A stretch of 64,000 bases of DNA. Source: Salinimicrobium nanhaiense. Its GTDB lineage: Bacteria > Bacteroidota > Bacteroidia > Flavobacteriales > Flavobacteriaceae. Under the pieces are notes generated by a model that saw nothing but the letters and a program-made list of their open reading frames with translations, searched no databases and was not told where the DNA came from. Positions 33,078 to 40,679 of this stretch are shown here, piece after piece. The DNA lies in assembly GCA_012038135.1 (NCBI GenBank), contig JAAVJQ010000003.1, positions 1-64,000 on the forward strand. The letters run 5' to 3'. A program made the position numbers and the translations under genes. How positions within the stretch are numbered: position 1 is the stretch's first letter; each line of letters starts with the position of its first letter.

Positions 33078-34328
33078 CTACTTAAAAGTTTTCCGGTTTC
33101 CTGAGGGTTCCAAAATGGTAGAATTTTCTTCCTTCTTTACCAGAAACAAGACATAGACAAGAAGTCCGCAGGTGATCAGGGAAAGCACGATCATCACGTT
33201 CCAGGTAAGGCTGTAACCAAACTTGTCGATTAATTGCATGCCCGAATTATGGCCAAAGATATGACCCGTGGAGAAGGAGATACTGTATAAAGCCATATAA
33301 GCCCCTTGTTTTCCGCCTTCGGCTCTTTTGAGGGCGAAGCTGTTGGAAAAAGGAAAAGCGATCATTTCCCCAATAGTTAAAAAGATCATGCCCACTACCA
33401 GGATGCCCACCCATCCTGTAAGGTTGATAAGCAGAAAACTAATAGCCACAAGAATGGCTCCCGTGATGACATGAAAGAGTGTGGATCTCACTTTTGACTC
33501 CAGGTACTTGATGAGGGGCATTTCAAACAGGAAAATCAGGAAACCATTGAGGCCTAATAATAATCCTATTTCGAATTCAGTTAAAAAATGCACCTTCGAA
33601 TAATACAGCGGCATGGTGGAGAAATACTGGAGAAAAACGAATCCGAAAAGGATCATGGCTCCTATAAAGACCAGGTATGGTTTATCTTTCATCATAGCCT
33701 TCGGAATGCTGATGATCTCCTTTGGATTCTCTACAGCTTTCTTTGGATGGAGCAGCTTCAGCAAAAGCAGCCCGGCCAGCATACAGGTGATCCCGTCAAC
33801 CCAGAAGAGTCCGCCGTAGCCGGCACCCGCAATGATCAATCCGCCGACAGCGGGACCTGCCGAAAATCCGAGATTTATTGCCAACCTTATCAGGGTGACA
33901 GAGCGGGTCCTGTTCTGAGGTTTACTGTAGGCATTGATAGCAACAAAAACTGCAGGTCTAAAAGCATCAGCTACCAACATCACTATAAAGATCCCGGCGC
34001 AGATCCCCCAAAAGGAGACGGGAAATTGTAAAAAGATGAAAAGTACGCCCGAAAGCAGAAGACTTAGAGCCATGGTCTTATAATGTCCTATCCGGTCCAC
34101 CAGTTTCCCGCCCAGCCAGGCACCGGCAACAGAACCCAGTCCAAAAAAGGTAAGGATCCAGCCAACCTCTTCAAGAGAGAAACCCCTGTTCTTGGTGAGG
34201 TACAGCGAAAGGAAAGGGATCACCATGGTACCCGCCCTGTTGATAAAGGTGATAAATGCCAGGAGCCATATCTCCCGTCTCAGGTCGCTGAAGGAACCCA
34301 CATAAGCCCTAAATATCCGCTGTAACAT
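33078..34328 (-). CDS. MFS transporter
   Basis: 416-aa inner-membrane transporter with 12 predicted helices. Family features are the loop GAWLGGKLVDRIGHYKTMAL between helices 2 and 3 (GxLxDRxG type), RPAVFVAINAYSKPQNRTR in the fourth-helix region and INLGFSAGPAVGGLIIAGAG. It resembles the MdtH/YfcJ-like multidrug efflux group; the substrate cannot be assigned. Start ATG at 34328. The next gene on the same strand (34358) lies 29 bases upstream and may be in the same operon. Confidence 0.88.
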   Translation of the reverse strand: MLQRIFRAYVGSFSDLRREIWLLAFITFINRAGTMVIPFLSLYLTKNRGFSLEEVGWILTFFGLGSVAGAWLGGKLVDRIGHYKTMALSLLLSGVLFIFLQFPVSFWGICAGIFIVMLVADAFRPAVFVAINAYSKPQNRTRSVTLIRLAINLGFSAGPAVGGLIIAGAGYGGLFWVDGITCMLAGLLLLKLLHPKKAVENPKEIISIPKAMMKDKPYLVFIGAMILFGFVFLQYFSTMPLYYSKVHFLTEFEIGLLLGLNGFLIFLFEMPLIKYLESKVRSTLFHVITGAILVAISFLLINLTGWVGILVVGMIFLTIGEMIAFPFSNSFALKRAEGGKQGAYMALYSISFSTGHIFGHNSGMQLIDKFGYSLTWNVMIVLSLITCGLLVYVLFLVKKEENSTILEPSGNRKTFK

Positions 34329-34357
34329 TGTTTAAAAAATGAAGGGCTGAAATTAAA

Positions 34358-35098
34358 TCAAAAACCGGTTGGTTTTAAAGAGGGTTGGCATCTGGCTTTT
34401 ATCCGCTGTGCTTCTTCTATTAATTCAATATTTGACTTTGCACTTTTTCCATTTGGTAAAGTCAATGTGTCCTCAAATCCGATCCTGGCTTCGTAATTTT
34501 TTATAAATGCTAATTCCAATAAATCCCAACAGGTTTTGTTAAATCCGTGAAGCAGAAAGGGTAATTTAATCTTTTGATTAATAAAATGATTTTCAATTTG
34601 GTCTATAGTTTCGAGTGCCATTTTCAAAACTTGTTCTGGTGGTTCTAGCAAAATCCTTAAAAAATCTCCTTCCAAATTACTTTTTGTAAAATTTTCTGCG
34701 GATTTAAAACTGTTCAAACCAATTTCAATTCTTATTCCTTTTTTGGAAATCAGTTTGGTCACTTCTTCAAATCCGATTTCATCGTAATTAATAGAAACAA
34801 AATCGGGAAGATTTTGCCAAGAATCGATTTGTTCAAGTCTCTTATCCAGGTTTGGCTCAATCCATTCTCCTGTGCTAATTCCAATTGGAATATTATTTAT
34901 TTTCGATCTTAGTTTTTCAATTTGGTTATCAACAAAGATTCCTTTTAAAGTTTCGTTTCCATTATCATCTCTGGTATGGAAATGAATACTTTCTGCGCCT
35001 TTTTCTATTGATAAAATTGCAGACTCAACGATAGATTCCGTTGTTTTTGGAACGATTGGTTGTTTTCTAGTTCCATTAATTGCAATTTGTACTCTCAT
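34358..35098 (-). CDS. beta-keto acid cleavage enzyme (BKACE, DUF849)
   Basis: 246 aa, TIM-barrel enzyme of the DUF849/BKACE family, which splits beta-keto acids with acetyl-CoA. Visible: RVQIAINGTRK at the start, SIHFHTRDDNGNETLKG (zinc-binding His pair), GISTGEWIEP, FVSINYDEIGF, LLHGFNKTCW (metal His) and ARIGFEDTLTLPNGKSAKSN. It is somewhat shorter than typical 270-310-aa members. The gene is visibly more AT-rich than its neighbours, which may mean recent transfer. It is followed closely by the MFS gene. Confidence 0.85.
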   Translation of the reverse strand: MRVQIAINGTRKQPIVPKTTESIVESAILSIEKGAESIHFHTRDDNGNETLKGIFVDNQIEKLRSKINNIPIGISTGEWIEPNLDKRLEQIDSWQNLPDFVSINYDEIGFEEVTKLISKKGIRIEIGLNSFKSAENFTKSNLEGDFLRILLEPPEQVLKMALETIDQIENHFINQKIKLPFLLHGFNKTCWDLLELAFIKNYEARIGFEDTLTLPNGKSAKSNIELIEEAQRIKARCQPSLKPTGF

Positions 35099-35731
35099 TT
35101 TTTTAGCTTATTGCCAACGGCTTATACTTATTTTTACTTGCCTTTATCGAGACCAGAAGCGGATAAAATCAAGCTTTACCTGCAACAGTGGTATGGAAGA
35201 GCAGCAGGATCTTCCTGCTAATATAATGTTAATTCCTACAGTGAAGAAAATTCCAGGCTCCAAATTTTTACCTGCCGAAGCTTCAGCGGTGGTGGGCCAA
35301 ATTCCAAAATGGTTAATGGGGGAATGATTGTTCTGCGAAGATCTGCGAGATCTGCGGGAAACCTTATTTATTGTATAATGTATATTGAATATTGTATAAT
35401 ATATAAGCGGCAAAATCAGGTTTCGTTACCTCTATTGAAATGAAATAGGTGGTATGAAATGAGTCACAATTTCTTTGTGCTCTTACTTTTTTGACTTCTT
35501 TGCTTGGTGTGAAACCATTTGAGGAAATTCTAAATTCCAAGCACCAAATACCAATTAGAGACAAAATTCTTTGCGACCTTAGCGGTTAATCTTTGCGGTC
35601 CTTTGCCTGAAACTTTGCAGCAAATGATGAGTTTTCGTCGTCTCTTCTTTTCCCAAAAGAAAAGACTCTTCGAAATGACAATTACCTCTGGAGAATCTTT
35701 TTCCTTAACTTTCCTTTTCAAAATTCTCAAA
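35099..35731. repeat. intergenic region with several repeat fragments
   Basis: No gene is supported in 630 bases. It holds the inverted partner of the 29195-29278 element (35330-35405), one copy of 'attccaagcaccaaatacca' (35531), a 'ctttgcgaccttagcggtta'-type repeat (about 35570) and a hairpin-bearing 'cttcttttcccaaaagaaaa' unit with ttcgaaatgaca at about 35642-35682, just upstream of the RidA gene. Confidence 0.6.
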
Positions 35732-36226
35732 ATGAAAAATCTCCTCCTTTTACTGCTCCTTATTGCCGCTCCGGTTTGGGCGCAAACTCCCGAAGAACGC
35801 ATTGCAGAAATGGGATTAGAATTACCCGAAGTACGTCAACCCTCGGCCAATTTTGTGAAGTGGAGACAGGTGGGGAACCTCTTGTTCTTAGCCGGGGAAG
35901 GCAGTCCCGAAAAAGGCACTTTAGGAAAGGACCTTACTACCGAAGAAGGTTATGCTGCTGCACGAAATACCGGTATCAGGATCCTTACCACTCTTAAGGC
36001 GGCTACGGGAGACCTGGACAGGATCAAACAGTTCGTAAAAGTGCGGGGGATGGTAAATTCAGCTCCCGACTTCTATGAGCAGCCACAGGTGATCAACGGC
36101 TTTTCTGACCTTATGTTTGAAGTATTCGGAGAGAGGGGAAAACACGCCCGTGCCGCAGTGGGACATGTGAGCTTACCCTCCAATATAGCAGTGGAGATCG
36201 AAGTGGTGGTGGAGCTGAAGGAATAA
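35732..36226 (+). CDS. secreted RidA/YjgF family protein
   Basis: 164 aa. A signal peptide (KNLLLLLLLIAAPVWAQ) precedes a YjgF/YER057c/UK114 domain with VGNLLFLAGEGSPEKG, YAAARNTGIRILTTLKAA, VKVRGMVNSAPDF and KHARAAVGHVSLPSN (the conserved Arg of the active-site cleft). Cytoplasmic RidA hydrolyses reactive enamines; an exported copy is less usual and its substrate unknown. The start at 35732 is chosen because an upstream frame (from 35603) is read through a palindromic repeat. It shares DNA with a relic at 31985. A terminator follows. Confidence 0.88.
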   Translation: MKNLLLLLLLIAAPVWAQTPEERIAEMGLELPEVRQPSANFVKWRQVGNLLFLAGEGSPEKGTLGKDLTTEEGYAAARNTGIRILTTLKAATGDLDRIKQFVKVRGMVNSAPDFYEQPQVINGFSDLMFEVFGERGKHARAAVGHVSLPSNIAVEIEVVVELKE

Positions 36227-36235
36227 GGCCCGAAC

Positions 36236-36263
36236 AAAAAAGCCCCTCAAAAAGAGGGGCTTT
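36236..36263. terminator. bidirectional hairpin terminator
   Basis: AAAAAGCCCCTC pairs with GAGGGGCTTT, between the RidA gene and the convergent lipoprotein gene. An 'aaaatgtcatttttgataag' motif adjoins it on the right. Confidence 0.75.
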
Positions 36264-36312
36264 AAAATGTCATTTTTGATAAGTCTTTTTGAACGAAAAG
36301 CGGGCCGGTGCT

Positions 36313-36843
36313 TTAATCCTCGTTGGTTACATAGTATTCGACATCTATCAATTCATAAGATTCGATAATTACCACATCCCGGGATTCCTCCTGATCATAG
36401 GTCAATGTACAACTAGAGTTGGCAGCAATTTCATAACAGGGTACTGAAGCATTATTGGAAAAGCTGCTTTTTGTCCGGAGTCCGTCTACTTCAACCGTAA
36501 GAACGGGTACTCCCGAAACAGCATAGTCATTAGGATTCGTTAGTTTGATTTCAAATTGTAGCCTGGAGGTATTGTTTCCTGTATCTGGTGTAAATTCAAA
36601 TTTCAGAACTTCATGGGCAAAGCCTTCCAATTCGGGCGGGGCAATCAATTTAGGTTCTGTTGGTTCAGGAGTATCACAGGAAACTTCCTGGCTAATATTA
36701 TAGCTGTAAGATTGATTGTTGACCATGTAATATTGAGGAATAGTAATGGTTTTCATACAATCCTCCTCACTGTCACTTGAGGAGCATCCAAATAATAGAA
36801 TTGCAGTTAAAAACAGTAAAGGGAATTTTAATAGATTTTTCAT
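36313..36843 (-). CDS. hypothetical lipoprotein
   Basis: 176 aa. Signal peptide and lipobox KFPLLFLTAILLFGCSSSDS with acidic residues after the Cys, as in Bacteroidota surface-exposed lipoproteins. The mature part contains an Ig-like beta domain (LQFEIKLTNPNDYAVSGVPV with EVDG) and three further Cys residues (CDTPEP, VPCYEI and SSCTLTY) that may form disulfides. No family name recognised. Probably surface or periplasmic. Confidence 0.75.
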   Translation of the reverse strand: MKNLLKFPLLFLTAILLFGCSSSDSEEDCMKTITIPQYYMVNNQSYSYNISQEVSCDTPEPTEPKLIAPPELEGFAHEVLKFEFTPDTGNNTSRLQFEIKLTNPNDYAVSGVPVLTVEVDGLRTKSSFSNNASVPCYEIAANSSCTLTYDQEESRDVVIIESYELIDVEYYVTNED

Positions 36844-36915
36844 TTTTAAGTTGTTTAGTTGCTATCGGAGTGGGTTTTATTATTGTCCAAAAAAGAGATT
36901 TTCAGAAAAAATCGA

Positions 36916-38502
36916 TCAGTCTTTCATTCCAGGTTGACGGATCTCGTAATTCTTCTCCTGTTTACTTTTTTCCACCATTTGCGCCACGTCCTCTAAAAGC
37001 TGTTTGGCATCATAGATGATCCCGTCTTTGATGGTATATTTAACGCCGCCTACGCGGGTGATCTCGTTGTCTCCAGTAAGTTTAATGGCGCCCGTACCGT
37101 AAAGCACTTTCAGGTTTGCCAGTGGGTTCTCTTCCACGATCACAAAATCGGCCAGCTTTCCTACTTCCACGGATCCAATTTCATCTGCCATGCCTAAAGC
37201 TTCGGCTCCGTTAAGCGTAGCAGCCATGATGACCTCCAAAGGGTGAAATCCGGCTTCGCGTAGCAGCTCAAGTTCTCTTATGTAGGCGAAGCCATACAGC
37301 TGAAAAATAAATCCGGAATCTGATCCCGCAGTGACCCGGCCGCCACGGTTCTTATATTCATTTACAAAAGTCATCCACAAACGATAATTGTTCTTCCAGG
37401 CCACTTCTTCTTCGGTGCCCCAGTAATGCCAGTAGGAGCCATGAGAGATCTTGCTGGGCTGATAGAATTCCCAGAGGGAAGGCAGGGTATATTCCCGGTG
37501 CCATTCGGCCGTTCTTGCTCTCATCAGATCACGACTGGCTTCGTAAATATTGAAGGTTGGGGAAAGTGTGAACCCAAGGTCCAGCAGTTCATTCATCACC
37601 TCGTTCCATTTTTCGGAATGCGGAGGTGCAGCCTGTTCCCAAAGCTTTCCTGCCTCTCCAAATCTGTCCTGCTCATTGTTATAGTTGTAGCCCGAAGGAT
37701 AATGCTGCACTGTGCGATCTGTAAAAAGTGCTTCTGGCAGCCCGTACCAATGCTCCACAGTGGTAAGGCCTGCACGGGCAGAATGCAGTACATTCCATTT
37801 GGCTACCGCCATCTGTGCATGATGTGCGGCAGAGCCCAGCCCGAGTTTCTTATTCTCTTCCAGAGCAGCTTCCATGATTTCGGGTGCAGCTCCAAAGAAT
37901 TTGATTCCGTCAGCACCTTTTTGAGCGTTTTCCCGGACCCATTTTCGGGCCTGTTCGGGCGTGGATATAGTTTCTTTACTGCCCTGCCCAAAAGCTGTGT
38001 AGGCTTCGATACGCGGCGCAGTGATCTCATTTGCAGCACTTTTTTTCTTATGCTCCAATACCCAGCCCAAACCATTGCCTGCGGAAGGATCCCGAACCGT
38101 CGTGATCCCGTGGCCCATCCAGAGCTTGAACACATATTCTGCAGGAGTTTCCTGGGCGGTGCCCCCAATATGCCCGTGCACATCTACAAAACCCGGAAGT
38201 AAGTACATTCCCGTAGCATCCAGTTCTTTTCCGCCCGGGTTAAGTTCGGGCCGGTCTTCGGAATCGATCTCTACGCCGGGATATCCTACCACTTCTATAG
38301 CTTTGATGCGATTGTTCTCCACTACGATATCCACCGGTCCCGTAGGAGGAGCTCCATTCCCGTTGATGAGGGTAACGCCTCTAATGATGAGCTGTGACCA
38401 CGGACCTTCACCCTCGGCCCTTGGCGGCGCTTTTTCGATCTGGCCGAATACAGGAAGGCTAAAGATGAATATGAGAAGGGCTGAAAGTAATTGTCTTTTC
38501 AA
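36916..38502 (-). CDS. secreted amidohydrolase family protein
   Basis: 528-aa metal-dependent hydrolase of the amidohydrolase superfamily, imidazolonepropionase-like group. Signal peptide LLSALLIFIFSLPVFGQ; metal motif GFVDVHGHIGG (HxH), GADGIKFFG (candidate carboxylated Lys), AAHHAQM, GLTTVEHWYG and VTAGSDSGF (metal Asp), then the C-terminal beta domain EVGKLADFVIVEENPLAN. It may cleave cyclic or amide bonds in peptides, such as Xaa-Pro, at the periplasm. It lies 19 bases after the M20 peptidase on the same strand, so both probably digest peptides in one unit. Confidence 0.88.
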   Translation of the reverse strand: MKRQLLSALLIFIFSLPVFGQIEKAPPRAEGEGPWSQLIIRGVTLINGNGAPPTGPVDIVVENNRIKAIEVVGYPGVEIDSEDRPELNPGGKELDATGMYLLPGFVDVHGHIGGTAQETPAEYVFKLWMGHGITTVRDPSAGNGLGWVLEHKKKSAANEITAPRIEAYTAFGQGSKETISTPEQARKWVRENAQKGADGIKFFGAAPEIMEAALEENKKLGLGSAAHHAQMAVAKWNVLHSARAGLTTVEHWYGLPEALFTDRTVQHYPSGYNYNNEQDRFGEAGKLWEQAAPPHSEKWNEVMNELLDLGFTLSPTFNIYEASRDLMRARTAEWHREYTLPSLWEFYQPSKISHGSYWHYWGTEEEVAWKNNYRLWMTFVNEYKNRGGRVTAGSDSGFIFQLYGFAYIRELELLREAGFHPLEVIMAATLNGAEALGMADEIGSVEVGKLADFVIVEENPLANLKVLYGTGAIKLTGDNEITRVGGVKYTIKDGIIYDAKQLLEDVAQMVEKSKQEKNYEIRQPGMKD

Positions 38503-38521
38503 GATCTGGGGGTTTTAGTTT

Positions 38522-39811
38522 TTATTTGCTGCCAAGCCTGTGGATAAGCAGCGTAGCTCTTTGTGTAAGCGGAATGAAAGTTTCCAGATTAATAGTTTCA
38601 TTGGGGGAGTGGGCGCCGCTTCCCATTACTCCAAGGCCGTCAAGCCCATCAACGTATTGTGCAATAAAAGAGATATCGGCTGCACCGCGTTTTCCGGGAT
38701 CATAGGCTTTTACCTCACCAAGTCCAAGATCCCGGCTCACCTTATCCAAAGTTTCGAGCAGGGCCATATTTCCGTTGGTCTGCTGCATAGCCGGATAAGA
38801 ATCTGAAAAAGTGATTTCAGCCGAGGTTTGCGGCAGATTATTAGCCACAATAGCTCTCATCTTTTCCCGAACACTTTCTTTCTGCTCTTCAGATCCAAAC
38901 CTTAAGCCCCCATGGACTACTACTTCCCCGGCCACTACGTTTGTTTTTCCGAAGGCAGTGCCTTTTGCCGTCCCGGGATCGTAATCCACCTGTGTTCCTC
39001 CCAGGATTACTCCGGGATTAAAGGTGAGCAGTTCCTCCCCTTTGACTTCGGAATAAAAAGCATCGAGGATGCGGGCAGCTTCAAAAACAGCTCCGGCTCC
39101 CACATTCTCACTGAAGATTCCTGAAGAGTGAGACTGTTTCCCCTTTACCTCCAAAAACCATCCGCTGGATCCGCGACGTGCGACAGTGGCGTAATCCATG
39201 CCCGAAGCGGTTTCAAAACCAAGGGCAATATCTGCTTTTTTGCCTGCCTCCAGGAGGTCATGGCGGCTTATGCTGAGGGGTTGTCCTGGTTTTTCCTCAT
39301 CGCCCGTAAATGCAACAATAATGTTTTTATTGTTTAATTCTCCGGCCGCGTGGAGTGCTTTAAGCGCATAAATGATCATGGCATTTCCGCCTTTCATGTC
39401 ATTTACCGCGGGACCACTGGCTGTATTTCCTTCACGTTTGAAGGTTTGAAATTCGTGATCTTCTTCAAATACAGTGTCGAGGTGGCCAATAAGAAGTATG
39501 GTTTTTCCGCTCCCGCGGTTCATTTCTGCGAAGAGATGTCCGGCACGATTAAGGCTATCGGGCATTGAGATCCACCGGGTTTCAAATCCGAGATCGTCGA
39601 GTTCCTTTTTGTACAGCATCCCTACCTCCTTAACACCTTCAGCATTTAGGGTGCCGCTGTTGATATTGACCGATGTTTCAAGGAAATTGATCTGCTCCTC
39701 TTCATGCTTCTGCAGGTACTCAACGATCTGCCTTTCAGAAGAAGATAATTCCTGCGCAGAAAGTGATAAACAGGTGAAAAATAGGAAAAGGAAAGGAAGG
39801 ATCTGCTTCAT
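38522..39811 (-). CDS. M20 family metallopeptidase (glutamate carboxypeptidase type)
   Basis: 429 aa, secreted (signal peptide KQILPFLFLFFTCLSLSAQ). Zinc-site motifs of M20: IGHLDTVFE (His and Asp), PAVNDMKGGN, FTGDEEKPG (catalytic and metal Glu pair) and, near the C-terminus, GSGAHSPNE (metal His). It resembles glutamate carboxypeptidase CPG2-like proteins. First gene of a pair with the amidohydrolase. A TATATTTG -7 box lies just upstream. A fragment of its 3' end recurs at 32030-32103. Confidence 0.9.
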   Translation of the reverse strand: MKQILPFLFLFFTCLSLSAQELSSSERQIVEYLQKHEEEQINFLETSVNINSGTLNAEGVKEVGMLYKKELDDLGFETRWISMPDSLNRAGHLFAEMNRGSGKTILLIGHLDTVFEEDHEFQTFKREGNTASGPAVNDMKGGNAMIIYALKALHAAGELNNKNIIVAFTGDEEKPGQPLSISRHDLLEAGKKADIALGFETASGMDYATVARRGSSGWFLEVKGKQSHSSGIFSENVGAGAVFEAARILDAFYSEVKGEELLTFNPGVILGGTQVDYDPGTAKGTAFGKTNVVAGEVVVHGGLRFGSEEQKESVREKMRAIVANNLPQTSAEITFSDSYPAMQQTNGNMALLETLDKVSRDLGLGEVKAYDPGKRGAADISFIAQYVDGLDGLGVMGSGAHSPNETINLETFIPLTQRATLLIHRLGSK

Positions 39812-39827
39812 AAGATTGCTTTTCTTT

Positions 39828-39835
39828 CAAATATA
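39828..39835 (-). promoter_or_regulatory. -7 promoter box of the M20-amidohydrolase pair
   Basis: On the minus strand it reads TATATTTG (TAnnTTTG), 16 bases before the ATG at 39811. A matching TTG at -33 is not clear. Confidence 0.4.
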
Positions 39836-39917
39836 GAAAAAGCTTTGGGAAATAGGATTTCAAATATTCCTCCAGGAGAAGGGGCTTGAAAATGCTTTTT
39901 GGAAGTTACTCTCTCCG

Positions 39918-40559
39918 TTATTTCCATTTGTCTTTCTGCCAGTTTGCAGGATTATTCTTTATGTAATTTGAAATATTCTGAAATGCAAAATCATCCCGGA
40001 TAACAATGTCATAAAAGCGGGTTTGCCATTCAAATTCAATTCCCAGCCGGTGGGCATGTTTTGTGGTGGCAGATTTATAGGGTCTTATGATGGTGGAGAT
40101 AGAATTGGATTTGGGGGAGATTTTTGCCATCTGGGGATCTTTTGGATTTTGGGGAGGCTGTGGAGACTGTGGAGACGTTGCATCCAACGTCTGTACGGAA
40201 TCATTATGGGAATGATTCCCTGGGGAATCATTCTTCCCCTTCTCATTATTTCCTTCGGAAATATTTTCTTCCTTCGGAATTTCAGGATTATCTAAAATGA
40301 GGATGCCATGGATGTGATTTGGCATCACCACAAAATTGCCCAATAGCACATGTGAGGTGTGGTGAATGATTTCATGCCATAGAATATCTGCAATCACCCC
40401 CACGGGGGAGAATTCCATCTTTCCATTTTTGATCTCACCAAAATAATGTTTTCTATCAGCAGTGCAGATGGTAATAAAGTAGGCAGCATTCCATCTATAA
40501 TCCCAATTCTCAAGTCTGGTGGATTTGATGCGATATCTGTTCTTGTAAAGATCGGCCAT
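39918..40559 (-). CDS. REP-associated tyrosine transposase (RAYT, Y1/HUH family)
   Basis: 213-aa single-copy HUH transposase of the RAYT type. Start region NRYRIKSTRLENWDYRWNAA, YFITICTADRKHYFGEI, the HUH motif MPNHIHGIL (His82, His84) and the candidate nucleophile Tyr161 in IIRPYKSATTKHAHRLG, followed by WQTRFYDIVIRDDFAFQNIS. Such enzymes nick at and mobilise short palindromic repeats (REPs). No IS200/IS605 ends or tnpB are visible, which fits a domesticated RAYT. Between the HUH and Tyr parts, residues about 91-150 form a low-complexity linker whose DNA carries three palindromes (40173-40233). Confidence 0.88.
   Translation of the reverse strand: MADLYKNRYRIKSTRLENWDYRWNAAYFITICTADRKHYFGEIKNGKMEFSPVGVIADILWHEIIHHTSHVLLGNFVVMPNHIHGILILDNPEIPKEENISEGNNEKGKNDSPGNHSHNDSVQTLDATSPQSPQPPQNPKDPQMAKISPKSNSISTIIRPYKSATTKHAHRLGIEFEWQTRFYDIVIRDDFAFQNISNYIKNNPANWQKDKWK
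40173..40233. repeat. palindromes inside the RAYT coding sequence
   Basis: Three perfect hairpins in 61 bases: AGACGTTG/CAACGTCT (40173-40180, 40185-40192), GGAATCATT/AATGATTCC (40197-40205, 40211-40219) and GAATGATTCCC/GGGAATCATTC (40210-40220, 40223-40233, loop of 2). They encode the linker of the transposase, about residues 109-129. Confidence 0.8.
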
Positions 40560-40632
40560 CCGGAATATTTTTAGTCGCGCCTCGTCAGTGGATTTAATTT
40601 GTCCTGAGGAGTCATTTTAAATATAATCAAAA

Positions 40633-40656
40633 AAGCCCCTTCCAAAGAAGGGGCTT
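40633..40656 (-). terminator. terminator of the M13 peptidase gene
   Basis: AAGCCCCTTC and GAAGGGGCTT form a 10-bp stem; on the minus strand a T6 run follows. The 'aatgtcatttttga' motif lies between it and the stop codon, as at 36264. Confidence 0.75.
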
Positions 40657-40679
40657 AGAAATGTCATTTTTGAAAGATC

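Noticed and set aside
37426..38202. 258-codon plus-strand frame
   Set aside because: Antisense to the amidohydrolase gene; no domain.
40560..40679. complete IS200/IS605 element at the RAYT gene
   Set aside because: No tnpB and no subterminal hairpin ends found on either side; single-gene RAYT fits better.
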